64,000 nucleotides of DNA from Erigeron canadensis (GCF_010389155.1 NC_057768.1:6136501-6200500), one strand, 5' to 3'. Shown: positions 45,701 through 55,325, counted from the stretch's first letter. The notes: generated from the letters alone by a model not told the origin. Made by a program: numbers and translations.

Positions 45701-46153
45701 TGCATGTTAGATAGAAAAAGTACCAGTGGTGGATGTCAACTGTTGGGGGGAAGGCTGACTAGTTGGTCTAGTAAGAAACAGCATACAGTTTCCATCTCCA
45801 CTGCTGAAGCAGAGTATGTGTCTGCAACAAGTTGTTGTGCACAAGTCCTTTAGATGAAAAACCAACTTGCTGACTATAACCTATATTTTTCCAAGATCCC
45901 CATCATGTGTGATAACACTAGTGCTATTGCCATTACACATAATCCTATTCAACATTCCAAAACTAAGCATATTGACATTAGGTATCACTTCATTCGTGAT
46001 CATGTCATGAAAGGGGATGTTGAAATTTACTTCATTCCCACTGATGACCAACTTGTTGACATCTTCACTAAACCTTTAGATGAAAAGAGATTCAAGGATC
46101 TCATCAGTAGGTTGGGAATGTTAAATGGTGATTTTACAATTTCAACAACATGA
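42743..46153 (+). pseudogene. pol of element C: protease, integrase, reverse transcriptase, RNase H, with many lesions
   Basis: The protease motif reads LDSS followed by TGA (42783), where B has LDSGCS, so the catalytic DSG triad is altered as well as truncated. The GAG-pre-integrase and integrase core ([19 protein letters not shown]) follow, with a 1-base deletion in an A run at about 43500. Later come a 1-base insertion (44180), TGA (44260), TAG (44706), TAA (44742), the RT core with [11 protein letters not shown] and the YVDD active site (near 45205), a short deletion and TGA at 45462, then RNase H ([10 protein letters not shown]) with TAG at 45851, and the C-terminal block ending at 46153. 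Domain order is complete, but expression of a full polyprotein is impossible as read. Confidence 0.9.
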
Positions 46154-46239
46154 TCACTCATGTTTTGCTGCCCATATTCCTCTTATGAAGATGAGCAGCA
46201 ACTTCTTAAGTCAAAGTCATCAGCGAGCTCTTCCTTTTA

Positions 46240-46640
46240 CTCGCTGATCCCTGTTGCTTTGGGAAAAAGCAAAATAAAGGCAATGGAAAGCCAAAAGTTT
46301 CCATCTAGTCCAGCAGCAAACGGCTGCTGGTAAAGACGTCTAAAATCCGTTGATCCCTGATGCTTTAGGAAAAAGCATAACAAAAGTAATAGGGTGTTGA
46401 AAGTCCCTATCTAGTCCAGCAGCAAACGGCTGCTGGTAAAGACGTCTAAAATCCGTTGATCCCTGATGCTTTGGGAAAAAGCATAACAAAAGTAATAGGG
46501 TACTGAAAGTCCCTATCTAGTCCAGCAGCAAACGGCTGCTGGTAAAGACTTCTAAAATCCGTTGATGGTTGACAATTTGCCAAAAATTGTTTAATGCTCA
46601 TCAGCATCCACCCCTTCTATCTTTGTGGTGCTGAGTAAAA
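46240..46640 (+). repeat. Hairpin array between pol and extra ORF (element C)
   Basis: Units with a 106-bp period. Unit 1: TTGCTTT/AAAGCAA (46254-46272), ATGGAAA/TTTCCAT (46283-46304), CCAGCAGC/GCTGCTGG (46310-46330). Unit 2: ATGCTTT/AAAGCAT (46360-46378), ATAGGG/CCCTAT (46389-46410), CCAGCAGC/GCTGCTGG (46416-46436). Unit 3: the same stems at 46466-46484, 46495-46516 and 46522-46542. A degenerate fourth unit has ACAATTT/AAATTGT (46572-46590) and an imperfect CAGCATCCAC/GTGGTGCTG pair (about 46602-46636). Each replaced pair keeps complementarity. Confidence 0.95.
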
Positions 46641-47019
46641 CTTTGTAACCATTATTTCTTCAAAGTTATCCAACTCTTTAGTGGATACCTCAAGTTATCT
46701 GAGTGTATTCCACTACGTGTTTTTATTAATATTATATTATATATGTCTAAAACAGTTACCTCGATTTCCCTCCCAAATGGGCTACTTGTACACTGTATAG
46801 CCGTATACACTCGAGTGTATTCGGCGTATTGGTACATGTCTCATCAAACTACTTATTTACGTTACTCACATACGTATTTTTGATTAATAAATAAAAACGT
46901 TTATTTGCACTACCATTGGTACAATATAACCATTATTTCTAATCTTAAATATTTTAATACATCAAATATCCTCATACTACGTATGTGAGAGAAAAAGTGA
47001 CGGTTCACTTTTGCAGACG

Positions 47020-47228
47020 TAGGGTCCACTTCCATACCATATATATTTCCAATCGTGTCTATATCCAACCTTTTACGTTTCATTCTCTCTAACTCCTCAT
47101 ATCTCTCTAAACTGCTCAAATCTCTCAACTTCTTAAAGTTCTTCAAATCTTTTAAATCTCTCCAAACAAACAATCTTCTTCACTATCAATTAATCATTCT
47201 TTTCAAATCCTCTTTTATAATATCTCAA
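47020..47228 (+). promoter_or_regulatory. TATA-like box and C/T-rich leader before the extra ORF (element C)
   Basis: GGGTCCACTTCCATACC is followed by TATATATTT (47040-47048) and then about 150 bases of C/T-rich sequence (TCTCTCTAAACTGCTC and similar) up to the ATG at 47229. Element A has the same order at 14030-14210; element B has lost it. This resembles a plant TATA promoter with a pyrimidine-rich 5' leader and would allow the extra ORF to be transcribed apart from genomic RNA. Confidence 0.45.
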
Positions 47229-50200
47229 ATGGCTTCTCCATTTGCACAATCTCCACATGCTGAAAATATTGATTCTGAAAGTGTTCCTGCCTATCTCACT
47301 TCCAAAGTATATGATCCTGAAGGGATTTCATCTTCTCCTCTTGTTTCTTTTCAAGCTTCTAAGCTGACAGTTAAAGCAAATAATTATCTTGGATCTCAAG
47401 GAGTACCCAAGAACGTAGAAGGGTACTACTCCATGATGGATTTCATCATGGGGTGTGACGTCAGAAGGGCTCTGTACAGAGACCCTGGTGAGATGCCTCT
47501 TCATCTTTTAAGAGAATATTGGTGGACGTGCAAATATGATAAGGTAAATGATACCATTACTGGCACGGTACTGAAGAGAAAGTACAGCATTGACATCACC
47601 GTTAACTCACTGAGGAGGGCTCTTCGCCTCCCTCAACAATCTGAAGAGCGTCCATTTTTTGGTGTTCTCCCAAGCCAAGTGTGGAAGGATTGGCTAGCCT
47701 CCATTGGATATGGTACAAATATGGAGCCAGTACAAGTTGTGCACAGCAATCCTCAAAAGAAGTTTTTACCGGGGATATGGAGGTTGTTGTTCACCCATGT
47801 CATACAATGTCTCGGTGGGAACAGTGGCTCATTCGATCAAGCCACTGCTGGCCAGATGCAGATCATCTATGCTCTGGCACATGGACGTTTCTTGGACTTT
47901 GCTGCAGTTATTTTTGAAGATCTACAAGGCAAGGTCACTATTAAAAACAGATCGAGTTCAGTGCCTTTTGCTCGATTTCTCTCACTTATCTTCAAAAGTG
48001 AGTTGGGAAATGAATATATCATCGCTGGAGCTAACTACATCAACTCTCCAAGGATCGCCAACACTGTCTATAAGACTCCAGCATGCGATCCTGAACTATT
48101 TGAAGCAAGATATGATGAGCTCACTCCTGCAATGTATCAGGTACTACTCACTGTCTATCCTGAGCAGTATGCCCCTAACCCTGCTGGAGCTGGTGTGCTG
48201 GTAATCCCCCCAGCAGCCTCCAAAGCTCCCAAGAAAACCAAAAAGAAATTGCAAAAACTCTCTTCCATCTCACCTCCTGCTGTTGTCCCAACACAGCAGC
48301 AGCGAGTACCAAAGGGCCCAACCACTAAGGTTAGGAAGTCCTCACAGCCCAAGGACATTAGAAACCCAGCCAGCCCATCAGCAGTCTCCCAACAGACTGC
48401 TGACGAGAATATGGGAAACAGTGAACAGCCACCTCAAACTTCTGTAGGCGAGGTTGGTGTAGATATTGGGTCAACCCAGCCCACTAGAGTTGAGTCAACC
48501 ACTTCTATAATTCCTCCCTCTTCTCAACCTTCTGAGTCGCTGACAGCAGCCAGATCACAGGTGTTGCTAGAGTCAGCAAATTCTATGGCTGATGATGAGT
48601 TGGTGCAACAACACACTGACTCTGAGGCACCCGGTTCCCCTAACCCCTTAAATTTCTCTACTGAAGCAAGGTTGGTTAAACGTGAAGGTGGTGCTGAAGT
48701 TGAAGCCCATACTGAGAATGTTCTTGAAGGTGGTGGTGGTGTTGGTACGAATAATGAAGAAACAATTGCTGGTGAAAACCCTGAAGGCACAAATGACTAT
48801 ATGGATGAGGGTGAAGGGTTTGATGTAGAAGGTGTTGGATTTGATGTGGCGGATGATGAGATGTTTGATTATGAGGAAAGTGATTTCGAACTGGAAGAGT
48901 TCACCATCAATGAATTCCAGCTGGACTCCTCCACCCATGCTGATGAACAACTTGCAAGTGATATGGAGGAAGATGCTGATGAGGACACTGTTGCTGCTGC
49001 TGCTAATGATAATGCAGCAGTTGACTCTCCTGAACTAGCTACTGCTGATGACAATGCAGCAGCCCCTATAGAAGCTCAAACAGAAGCAGCTGTTGAAATA
49101 AGCACAGAGATTATGGTTAATGCACCTGCACTGAGGATGCCTTCCTTCAGCATGCCCTCTTCCTTCCCCAGCATGTTTGAAAGTCAACTTGCTGGCAAGT
49201 CTACTGATATTCCATTGACTGCCAAAGAACTGGGTCTTGTTTACAATACCCATTCTTCTGAAAGGCTAGCCAGGATTGAAGAAACTTTGAATGACATATC
49301 CAAGGCTACTCATCTAGCTATTGAAATCAAAGATCATGAAGATGACGCCTTGGTACGTACACTAAAAAGCTGGTATGTCAGGCAGCAGGAAAACAGTGCC
49401 AGCATCGAAAGCATTAAAGAAAAGTCCATCTCCCTAGCTGCTGATCAAGAAAAACTGCGCACTTCTCTCTCCTCTATCAAAAAAGATCAGCAGATTATTC
49501 TGGGGACAAGTCGATCGCTGTGCAAATCTGGAAATGCCACCAAAGTAATGGCTATGAAGGCATCTACAAGTAGCACCTCAGCAGCTGCTGAAGTTAAAAA
49601 GCTTGCTAACTTGGTCTCTCCACTTATCTCCCAAGTGGAAGACAACACCAAGGCCATCCGCGCCTTGGATACACGTGTGGCCAGTATTCCTCCTCCTCAA
49701 GCATCATTCACTGAGGAAGATCGTAAGTGCCAGCAAAAGTTGGAAACAGAGGTTGCTGAAATAAAGAACCTGCTGACCCAACTTCTTAACAAAAAAGATG
49801 ATCCTACAACAGTAGTGGAGGTAGTTATCAATGATACTACCTCCAAGGGGGAGAAACTTGATGTTGCTCTCTATGATCTTGTCTCTAAAGCAGTTAAGAA
49901 GGCTGCTAATGATTTCATTGAAAAAGCTGCTGACAAGATCATCGATGAAGATGACAATACTGGTACAGCCACCGAAACTACCAATGATGAAAGAGCAATA
50001 GTGGTTGTACAAGAGATGGAAAGTGATGTTGTTCCCCCTGCTGGTGCTGAGGGGGAGACAAATGCTGAGGGGGAGCAACAATTAATGGTGATTGATGCTC
50101 CCCAAGATGATACAGTTGCTGAAGAAGTGCTCAGCCCTCGTACTATTGCAGCAGGTCAGGAAGCTGCCAGACAACAAATGTTAGAAAGAATGGGGGCTGA

Positions 50201-51299
50201 AGCAACAAGGGTTCCAACCAGTAGGAGACCAGAATATTATCTCAATGCTGACAATCTCTCCATCCACTCCCCAGCAGGCAATCAATTCCAAGTGATTGAC
50301 ATTCTTGCTCTAACTGCTGAGGGAAAAACTCAACAAGAGGCACTGGAGGAGCTTGATAGAAGGAAGGTGAACAAAGAAAATGAAAAGAAAAACTTGGAGC
50401 TCATTGCCAGGATGGCCCTTGCTGAAAGGGATGAGATGGATGGTGAGCAGAGAATGCTACTACTCACTGGTGGGCCTGAGGCTTTGTACAGGCAAAAACA
50501 AGCCGATGTTGAACAGCAGGTCAAGGAAAAGAGGGAGAATTTTGAAATGGAAAAAGCCAGATGGTTGGGCATCATGGATGAAAGGAAAAGGCCTGAAAAG
50601 ATTATAGCTGTGGAGGTCAGAAAAGCTGCTATGGGAACACATACAAATCTAAAGTTCAGAAGGGAAGGTCTTGCCACTCCAGTAAAACTAATGAATGTGA
50701 AGCTGAAGAACCTTGGGGTGTCTGAATGGTTTGAAGTCTATATGCTGATTAAAGATAAGAAGGCTGCTAGCTATGATCACCTTTAAGACATGCTCAAGAG
50801 ATTTTTTGAAAGGGTACTGGAGTATGAAACTAAATTCAAGGAAGACCTCCCCCTTCTGAGAACTATCTTCGGCACTCCAGCAGCTGTTTCTCAGACAGCA
50901 GGCAGAAGGGTACCAAAAAGAAAGCACTCTAGCAGACCTCTGTCTGCTGATCTCCCTCCAATTTCCACCGATGCTAGCTTGAACCTAAGGCTTCCCCCGA
51001 GAGCTTATTTTGAAGAAGGAAGGGTGTTGGAGCAACCTGCTGGCATCTTCTTCAACAATTTTGCAAATGATCAACTATGTTTTCGCCTTGAAGAGATGGA
51101 AAGGGCTTCAACTGGATTTCTGGTTGGATTAAGGAAAAGATTTGCAAAAATAGCTAGTGCCAGACCAGTAGTCAGCAGAATAGAAGAAGAGCTGATGAAG
51201 CCCCACAGGTTGAGTGATCCAGTGTTGCGGATAGCGAAGCAAGAAAAAGCATTTGAGATTGAAGCTGCTATGGCGTCCTCGAGTACTTTTCATATGTAA
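47229..51299 (+). pseudogene. Extra ORF downstream of pol, about 1,356 codons, one internal stop
   Basis: An uncharacterised protein. The ATG at 47229 (MASPFAQSPH) was chosen because A's copy starts at the matching place and the longer upstream frame lies in the C/T-rich leader. One TAA (50785-50787), where B has CAG, splits it; otherwise it is open to 51299. Regions: 1-320 globular ([39 protein letters not shown]); 330-350 lysine-rich, possibly nuclear; about 520-570 acidic; about 675-860 coiled coil with Lys/Glu/Gln-rich heptads; about 940-960 PPAGAEGE repeats; 1067-1356 conserved C-terminal region ([30 protein letters not shown]). No signal peptide, membrane helix or enzyme motif is seen. 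The N-terminal region resembles ORFs common beside copia elements in Asteraceae (from memory). Confidence 0.85.
49840..50085 (+). repeat. Polypurine-tract-like repeats inside the extra ORF (element C)
   Basis: AAGGGGGAGA (49845-49854) and GAGGGGGAG words near 50050 and 50067 copy the core of the LTR-adjacent tract AATAGGGGGAGAT. CCCCCTGCTGGTG at 50035 with CTGAGGGGG at 50047 forms a short inverted repeat. In frame they encode GAEGE-type peptides. Comparable clusters are in B and, inverted, in A (11385-11560). Confidence 0.75.
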
Positions 51300-51401
51300 A
51301 TTATAAATGATGTAACATTCCTTTTGTATGAAATAAAGATCCTTCCTCTTCCACTATCTCTATGTTTTCTTAAGTAATTTTCATCCAGCAAGTCTCCTCA
51401 G

Positions 51402-51416
51402 CTAATAGGGGGAGAT
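51402..51416 (+). promoter_or_regulatory. Polypurine tract of element C
   Basis: CTAATAGGGGGAGAT directly abuts the 3' LTR start. Confidence 0.88.
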
Positions 51417-52125
51417 TGTTAAGTCTGGGATTCGCTGAAAAAGACTTGCTCGCTGACACATGTCATCAGCAAGTCTTTAGCAAGTCATCAGCAGATGAAG
51501 AGACGTCTTCAGCAAGTTGAATACTCCAACATGGCGGGAAGAATTCAAATCAAATGAAGACAAAAAGGTCACATGGTGGTTAACCAACTGTAATATGCCT
51601 TGAATGGCAAAGATACATGTTGGGACCAAAGCAAGGGTTCTCTCTCTCTCTTACCCGATTTGGTATAGAAGACAAGGGCACATGATTCAAGTACCATGAG
51701 CTAATTGGATGTCGACAACCACCATCAAGTCACAATCAAAGCAGGCTGTGTTGCCCCAAGTCTTCTCCTATATAAAGCAACACAGCCACATTGTATCAAG
51801 TGTGTTAGTCACCTTAAAAGTGTGTGTCACTTAAAAAAAGAACATATTCGTGCCGATTTTGGGCTCACGTTCGAGTGTTTGCTCGTCTTGTAATTGCTCA
51901 AGTTTTTAGTATATCTAGACATAGCAATTATCATTGTTCTTTTGTATTCTTGTAAGTCAAGTGTATAAGATCAACCATGTATTCATCGTTTAATCAATGA
52001 TACATATGATTATCCTTGCATTGATGTATTACAATTGAACTTAACATTGTTCTTGTTATTTACTTGCTTGCTTACTTTCTTGTCGCGTATAATTAAAACA
52101 TAAGTAGTGCATTCGAGGACCATCA
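51417..52125 (+). repeat. 3' LTR of element C, with 57-bp extra segment
   Basis: 709 bp, collinear with the 650-bp 5' LTR apart from a few substitutions, an 11-bp insertion near 51475 (TCTTTAGCAAG, a local duplication), a 9-bp loss near 51535 and a 57-bp segment at about 51832-51888 that is absent from all other LTRs here. The extra segment starts with an A-run and contains GTGCCGATTTTGGGCTCACG; I do not recognise its source. Confidence 0.93.
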
Positions 52126-52561
52126 ACTCGTCTAGCAAATCGCTCGCCACGCTGTATGCTAGTTGTCGAATTGCGGCTGTACACTTTTGAAGTGCGGTAA
52201 AACCTAACTTTCCTGCGGTGTTCACTCGTTGTTGAAAATATCTATACTCCCCTTCCATGTCGCCTACAATCTTTAAAAATAAACGCTTATGCATTCTAAA
52301 CCGTCGTCTAAATTGTCTCGGGGTGTAAGTCGGTTGATCCACGAAGTAGTCTCGCATCAAGTTCTCTTGCACCTCTGCCCGATGACGTACAAGAACCACC
52401 CTTCTTCTAAAACGCGGTCTCTCTTCTTCTTCTTCCTCCTCCTCCTCTTGCGTGACCCGAATGGCCAAAGTAACGGCCGCAACAACCGCACTTTCAACGA
52501 CATCATCATAATCATCGGAACCGAACGAATCAAAAGACGATGATGATGACGAAGAGGACAT

Positions 52562-53425
52562 TATATGAAGATGATAAAGAAATAAAAAGAAATAGAATAG
52601 TATAGATATATGTAATGTTGTGTGTGTTTATAAAGTGAAAGAGATATAATATATATAGAGAGAGAGAGATTTAGGGAATAAAAAAAAATCAAAATCTGGT
52701 CAAACTAAACGTTGGGATGGGGTCCAAAAGAGTCGTTTGGCTCACTTCCATAGAATATTGCCTCCTGTTCCTTTCGTGTCGGTCTCCTTTTTTTTTTCTC
52801 CAAGAACGCCGCCGGGGGCGGTGTACCCGGCGTTTTTCGGCGTTTCCCGGCGTCCCCGACCAATTTTTGGCCGAGGAACGCTCTGTTCCGTTTAGTCTAA
52901 ATGAGCTTATGGCGTTTCCCTAAGTACTTGGTAATCATGTTATGCATTTAACACACACATACCCACGAATCCTATTGACGCTATACTGCCCAAGAACCTT
53001 AAAGAACTCTGAAGGTTAGCTCGCCATATTTTTGCGTACTTTTTTAATATAGCTTAAACAAAAATTATTCTCATCTTGTAGACATGTGAAAAAAGTAGAT
53101 GTGACGTTAACTGCGATGTGCGAAGAAATCCATATCGTCCATCCGAATTGTCTCCATTACAGCCAACTCCCATGTCTCTTTCCCTATCGAAAAACTCAAA
53201 GTCTCATAGCTTATTTGACAGAGATGACGTTTAACCTTTTCCGCGGACACCTTTACAAACGCTGTCCACTTCTGATAATGGGTATCGGTAAGCATAAACA
53301 AAGTATAATTAAGGAGCCGTATCCTCGATTCATCTAAACAAATTATAATACCGTAAAATAAAACAATAAAAATAACATTAATTGTGGTGTTAGCTATGCC
53401 AAGCTTATCGGGTAAATTAAGAGTT
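52562..53425. other. Transposon right end and flank, no gene
   Basis: Contains the leader of the Harbinger gene, a GA-rich stretch near 52660, a GC-rich CGCCGGG/CCCGGCG palindromic region at 52805-52860 and the transposon right end at 52897. An 83-codon plus-strand and a 64-codon minus-strand open frame overlap at 53086-53337; neither has recognisable family features. Confidence 0.45.
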
Positions 53426-53429
53426 TAAG

Positions 53430-53640
53430 ACCATGTTAAGGATGTGCATGGATTCTTTGGGACACAATACCTATGCTAACGCACTCATTGAGATAGACTC
53501 AAGATGTGCTTCTAAGGAAAATGTTGTAGTAGCTGTACCAAGTGTAACGGATGAGGGTCATGTTTAAAAAACGGTACGCGTGTAGAATTTTAATGGAAAC
53601 ACCCTCGATGTGCAGAACTGAACTTTTTTTTTCCTTTTTA
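53430..53640 (+). pseudogene. Decayed DUF4283/zinc-knuckle-type ORF fragment
   Basis: In one frame the sequence reads MCMDSLGHNTYANALIEIDS and continues with VAVPSVTDEGHV, a stop, then after a frame change a WKHPRCAE-like piece. The pattern of a YARxLIEID segment, a VAVP...G segment and then a WxPPRC knuckle start is typical of the DUF4283-linked zinc-knuckle proteins of plant LINEs and related elements. Only about 60 codons survive, with a stop and frameshift. Identification is from the motif pattern alone. Confidence 0.45.
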
Positions 53641-53874
53641 GATGTTAAGCCCCCTAAGCCCACAATCCGTAATTTCTAAACTCCCAATCTCTATAGTGTA
53701 TCAAGTTTTAGCTGATTTTGGCCATAATCTCTAAAGAAACGATATTTTTTAGCCATTTTTTTCATGCTTACATTTTGTTTTGTTACTTTTTTTTGGGGCA
53801 GAACTACTTTTGAGGATAACCGATTCCTGTAGCAAGCGGTACGGTATATATATATATATATATATATATAAAAG

Positions 53875-54344
53875 TAAGTAGGGTAAAGTTATTTTGAGAA
53901 CTCTTTTTTTGTGAGAACCTTTGAGAACTTTTTAAATCAAGCCTAACTGATGATTGTTCTTTATATAAAAATTGTTTTTTTATTGTTTTCTGAATAACTT
54001 ATGTGTAATTTTGAAGTTTATAATTGTGTGGAGTATGGATTATCATCTGTTATACAATTATGTGGAGATTTGGATTCTTGATCACATGTATGCAAGTCGA
54101 TCACATGTAATCATAGAATTATTCGTGCACATGTGATCAAGAATCCAAATCTCCACATAATTGTGTAGCGGATGATAATACATGCCTCCACACAATTATA
54201 AACTTCAAAATTACACATAAGTTATTCAGAAACAATCAAAAAATAATTTTCATGTAAAAATTAATCATCGGTTGGGCTTGATTTGAAAAGTTCTCAAAGG
54301 TTCTCGCAAAAAAAAGGGTTCTCAAAATAACTTTTCACTAAGTA
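53875..54344. mobile_element. Long-palindrome MITE 1 (458 bp)
   Basis: Almost the whole element is an inverted repeat: GTAAAGTTATTTTGAGAAC on the left is matched by GTTCTCAAAATAACTTTTCAC on the right, with further pairing inward to a centre near 54095 (GATCACATG words). TAAGTA repeats directly at 53875-53880 and 54339-54344 as a possible target duplication. No ORF. It belongs to the non-autonomous DNA transposon class; superfamily uncertain. Confidence 0.8.
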
Positions 54345-54365
54345 TTCATATATATATATATATAT

Positions 54366-54560
54366 ATGGGGATGGGAATATAAGGCTGTCGGGTATCTAA
54401 GCTTAGGTGTGGAACACTCACATATTGTTTTTTTTAATCCATAAAAATCATGGGGGCCCATGCATTTATTCATTAAACAAGAAATAATAAAATATTAGTA
54501 TGTGAGGGGTTCCACACCTAAGCTTAGGTGCCCGACAGCCTTATATTCTCTTTTCCCATA
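54366..54560. mobile_element. MITE 2 in TA repeats (about 190 bp)
   Basis: Left AATATAAGGCTGTCGGG with CTAAGCTTAGGTGTGGAAC and right GTTCCACACCTAAGCTTAGG with CCCGACAGCCTTATATT are inverted copies, giving long terminal repeats around a short AT-rich core. It is set directly between TATATA runs, compatible with a TA target duplication (Stowaway-like). Confidence 0.75.
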
Positions 54561-54574
54561 TATATATATATGAA

Positions 54575-54935
54575 GTTTCCTTATTTTAGAACCATTTTTT
54601 TTAAGAACCATGAAAACTCTTAAATTATATATATGTTCATATGTTTTTTTATTCATTCACATGTGAAATGATATATAAAAGAATGTTGTAAAAGAAGTAT
54701 TTTTTATAAACCTTCAAAGAAGCCTTTTGTGAACTTATGAATGAATTTGTTGATGTTTTTGTTCACACGTGACAAACGGCTATATAAAGGTTTTGAAAAA
54801 AAAAAAATTTGCAACATATATTTTTATAACGTTTCACATGAGAATGAACAAAAAAAACATGTGAACAAGTATATAATTTAAGAGTTCTCACAGTTCTTAC
54901 AAAAAAATGAGTTCTCAAAATAAGGGTCCCATATA
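54575..54935. mobile_element. MITE 3 (about 350 bp)
   Basis: Left TTATTTTAGAACC and AACTCTTAAATTATATA are mirrored on the right by TATATAATTTAAGAGTT and GAGTTCTCAAAATAA. The terminal words (GAGTTCTCAAAATAA-type) resemble those of MITE 1, so the two may be related. Flanked by TATATA runs. Confidence 0.65.
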
Positions 54936-54944
54936 TATATGTAT

Positions 54945-55322
54945 ATGGTAATACTCCGGTCTGAACACTTTTAAAATAAGAACGGTGAGAACACTTAAAA
55001 ACATCATTTTTATGCATTAAAAGTCTATAAAACTAACATAGTGCTAAACTAACTGTCATTATTTAAATGTTTAACAATACATTGATCCGTCAAAATCGAA
55101 AAAATCACGTTTTTTTGTGCATCCATCTTGGATGCATATTCATCAAAATGATGCATCGAACAAAAAACATGGTTTTTTCAATTTTGACGGATCAATGTGT
55201 TGTTAAATACTTAAATAATGATAATTAGTTATGCACTATGTCAATTTTATGGACTTTTAACGCATCAAAATGTAGTTTTTAAGTGTTCTCATTTTAATTT
55301 GGTTCTCATTTGATAGTCACCA

Positions 55323-55325
<3 letters not shown>
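54945..55325. mobile_element. MITE 4, long palindrome (about 375 bp)
   Basis: Left GAGAACACTTAAAAAC, ATGCATTAAAAGTC and CATTGATCCGTCAAAATCG are inverted on the right as CGATTTTGACGG-like ATTTTGACGGATCAATG, GACTTTTAACGCAT and GTTTTTAAGTGTTCTC. The centre near 55125-55150 holds CATCTTGGATGCAT. Flanked on the right by a TA microsatellite (55322-55353). Confidence 0.75.

Larger units (their letters stand above)
38560..52130 (+). mobile_element. Copia element C, 13.6 kb, most complete copy with extra ORF
   Basis: LTRs 38565-39214 and 51417-52125 flank gag, pol, the hairpin array and the extra ORF. The flanks are ACTCA (38560-38564) and ACTCG (52126-52130); the interrupted transposase reading frame shows the target was ACTCG, so this is a 5-bp duplication with one later change. 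The LTRs differ at roughly eleven substitutions plus 9-bp, 11-bp and 57-bp indels by eye, suggesting an older insertion than B. Long gag, pol order protease-integrase-RT-RNase H, and an ORF after pol place it near the Sirevirus-type copia elements; the lineage is inferred, not tested. Confidence 0.94.
37384..52561 (-). pseudogene. PIF/Harbinger (HARBI1/ALP1-like) transposase, split by LTR element and frameshifted
   Basis: Exon 1 runs 52561-52126, is interrupted by element C, and resumes at 38559-38506; exon 2 is 38356-38020; exon 3 is 37919-37384. Phases agree at the exon joins and reading continues cleanly across the insertion site. Domain order: acidic/Ser-rich N-terminus, the YTPRQFRRRFRM helix region, DEYL-type segment, YLRRPT, then the DDE nuclease with GSIDYMHW and NDINVF aspartates, YYLGDGIYPE, and an ERAFG-type glutamate region. 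Lesions: three single-base frameshifts in T, G and A runs (near 38265, 37872 and 37803) and two TGA stops where CGA or CGG would be expected (near 37697 and 37512). The homopolymer indels could partly be sequencing errors. Confidence 0.8.
37098..52900 (-). mobile_element. PIF/Harbinger-like DNA transposon interrupted by copia element C
   Basis: TAA at 37098-37100 and 52898-52900 form a 3-bp direct repeat typical of PIF/Harbinger. Inside it the left end GGCTATTAGGAG and the inverted right end GACTAAACGGAA are imperfect terminal repeats, and both sides continue to GGTTCC/CGTTCC and a GTTCTTGG stretch. Without the 13.6-kb copia insertion the element would be about 2.2 kb, enough for a transposase gene but not for the usual second Myb-like ORF. 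The transposase is at 37384-52561. Ends are moderately supported; the terminal repeats match at only slightly more than half of positions. Confidence 0.55.

Noticed and set aside
46240..46570. Regular ~106-bp repeats resembling a CRISPR array
   Set aside because: Repeats are inside a plant retrotransposon, have no unique spacers, and their regularity comes from whole hairpin units duplicated in tandem.
47229..51299. Extra ORF as an envelope gene
   Set aside because: Position fits, but no signal peptide, membrane helix, cysteine pattern or fusion-type segment can be seen.
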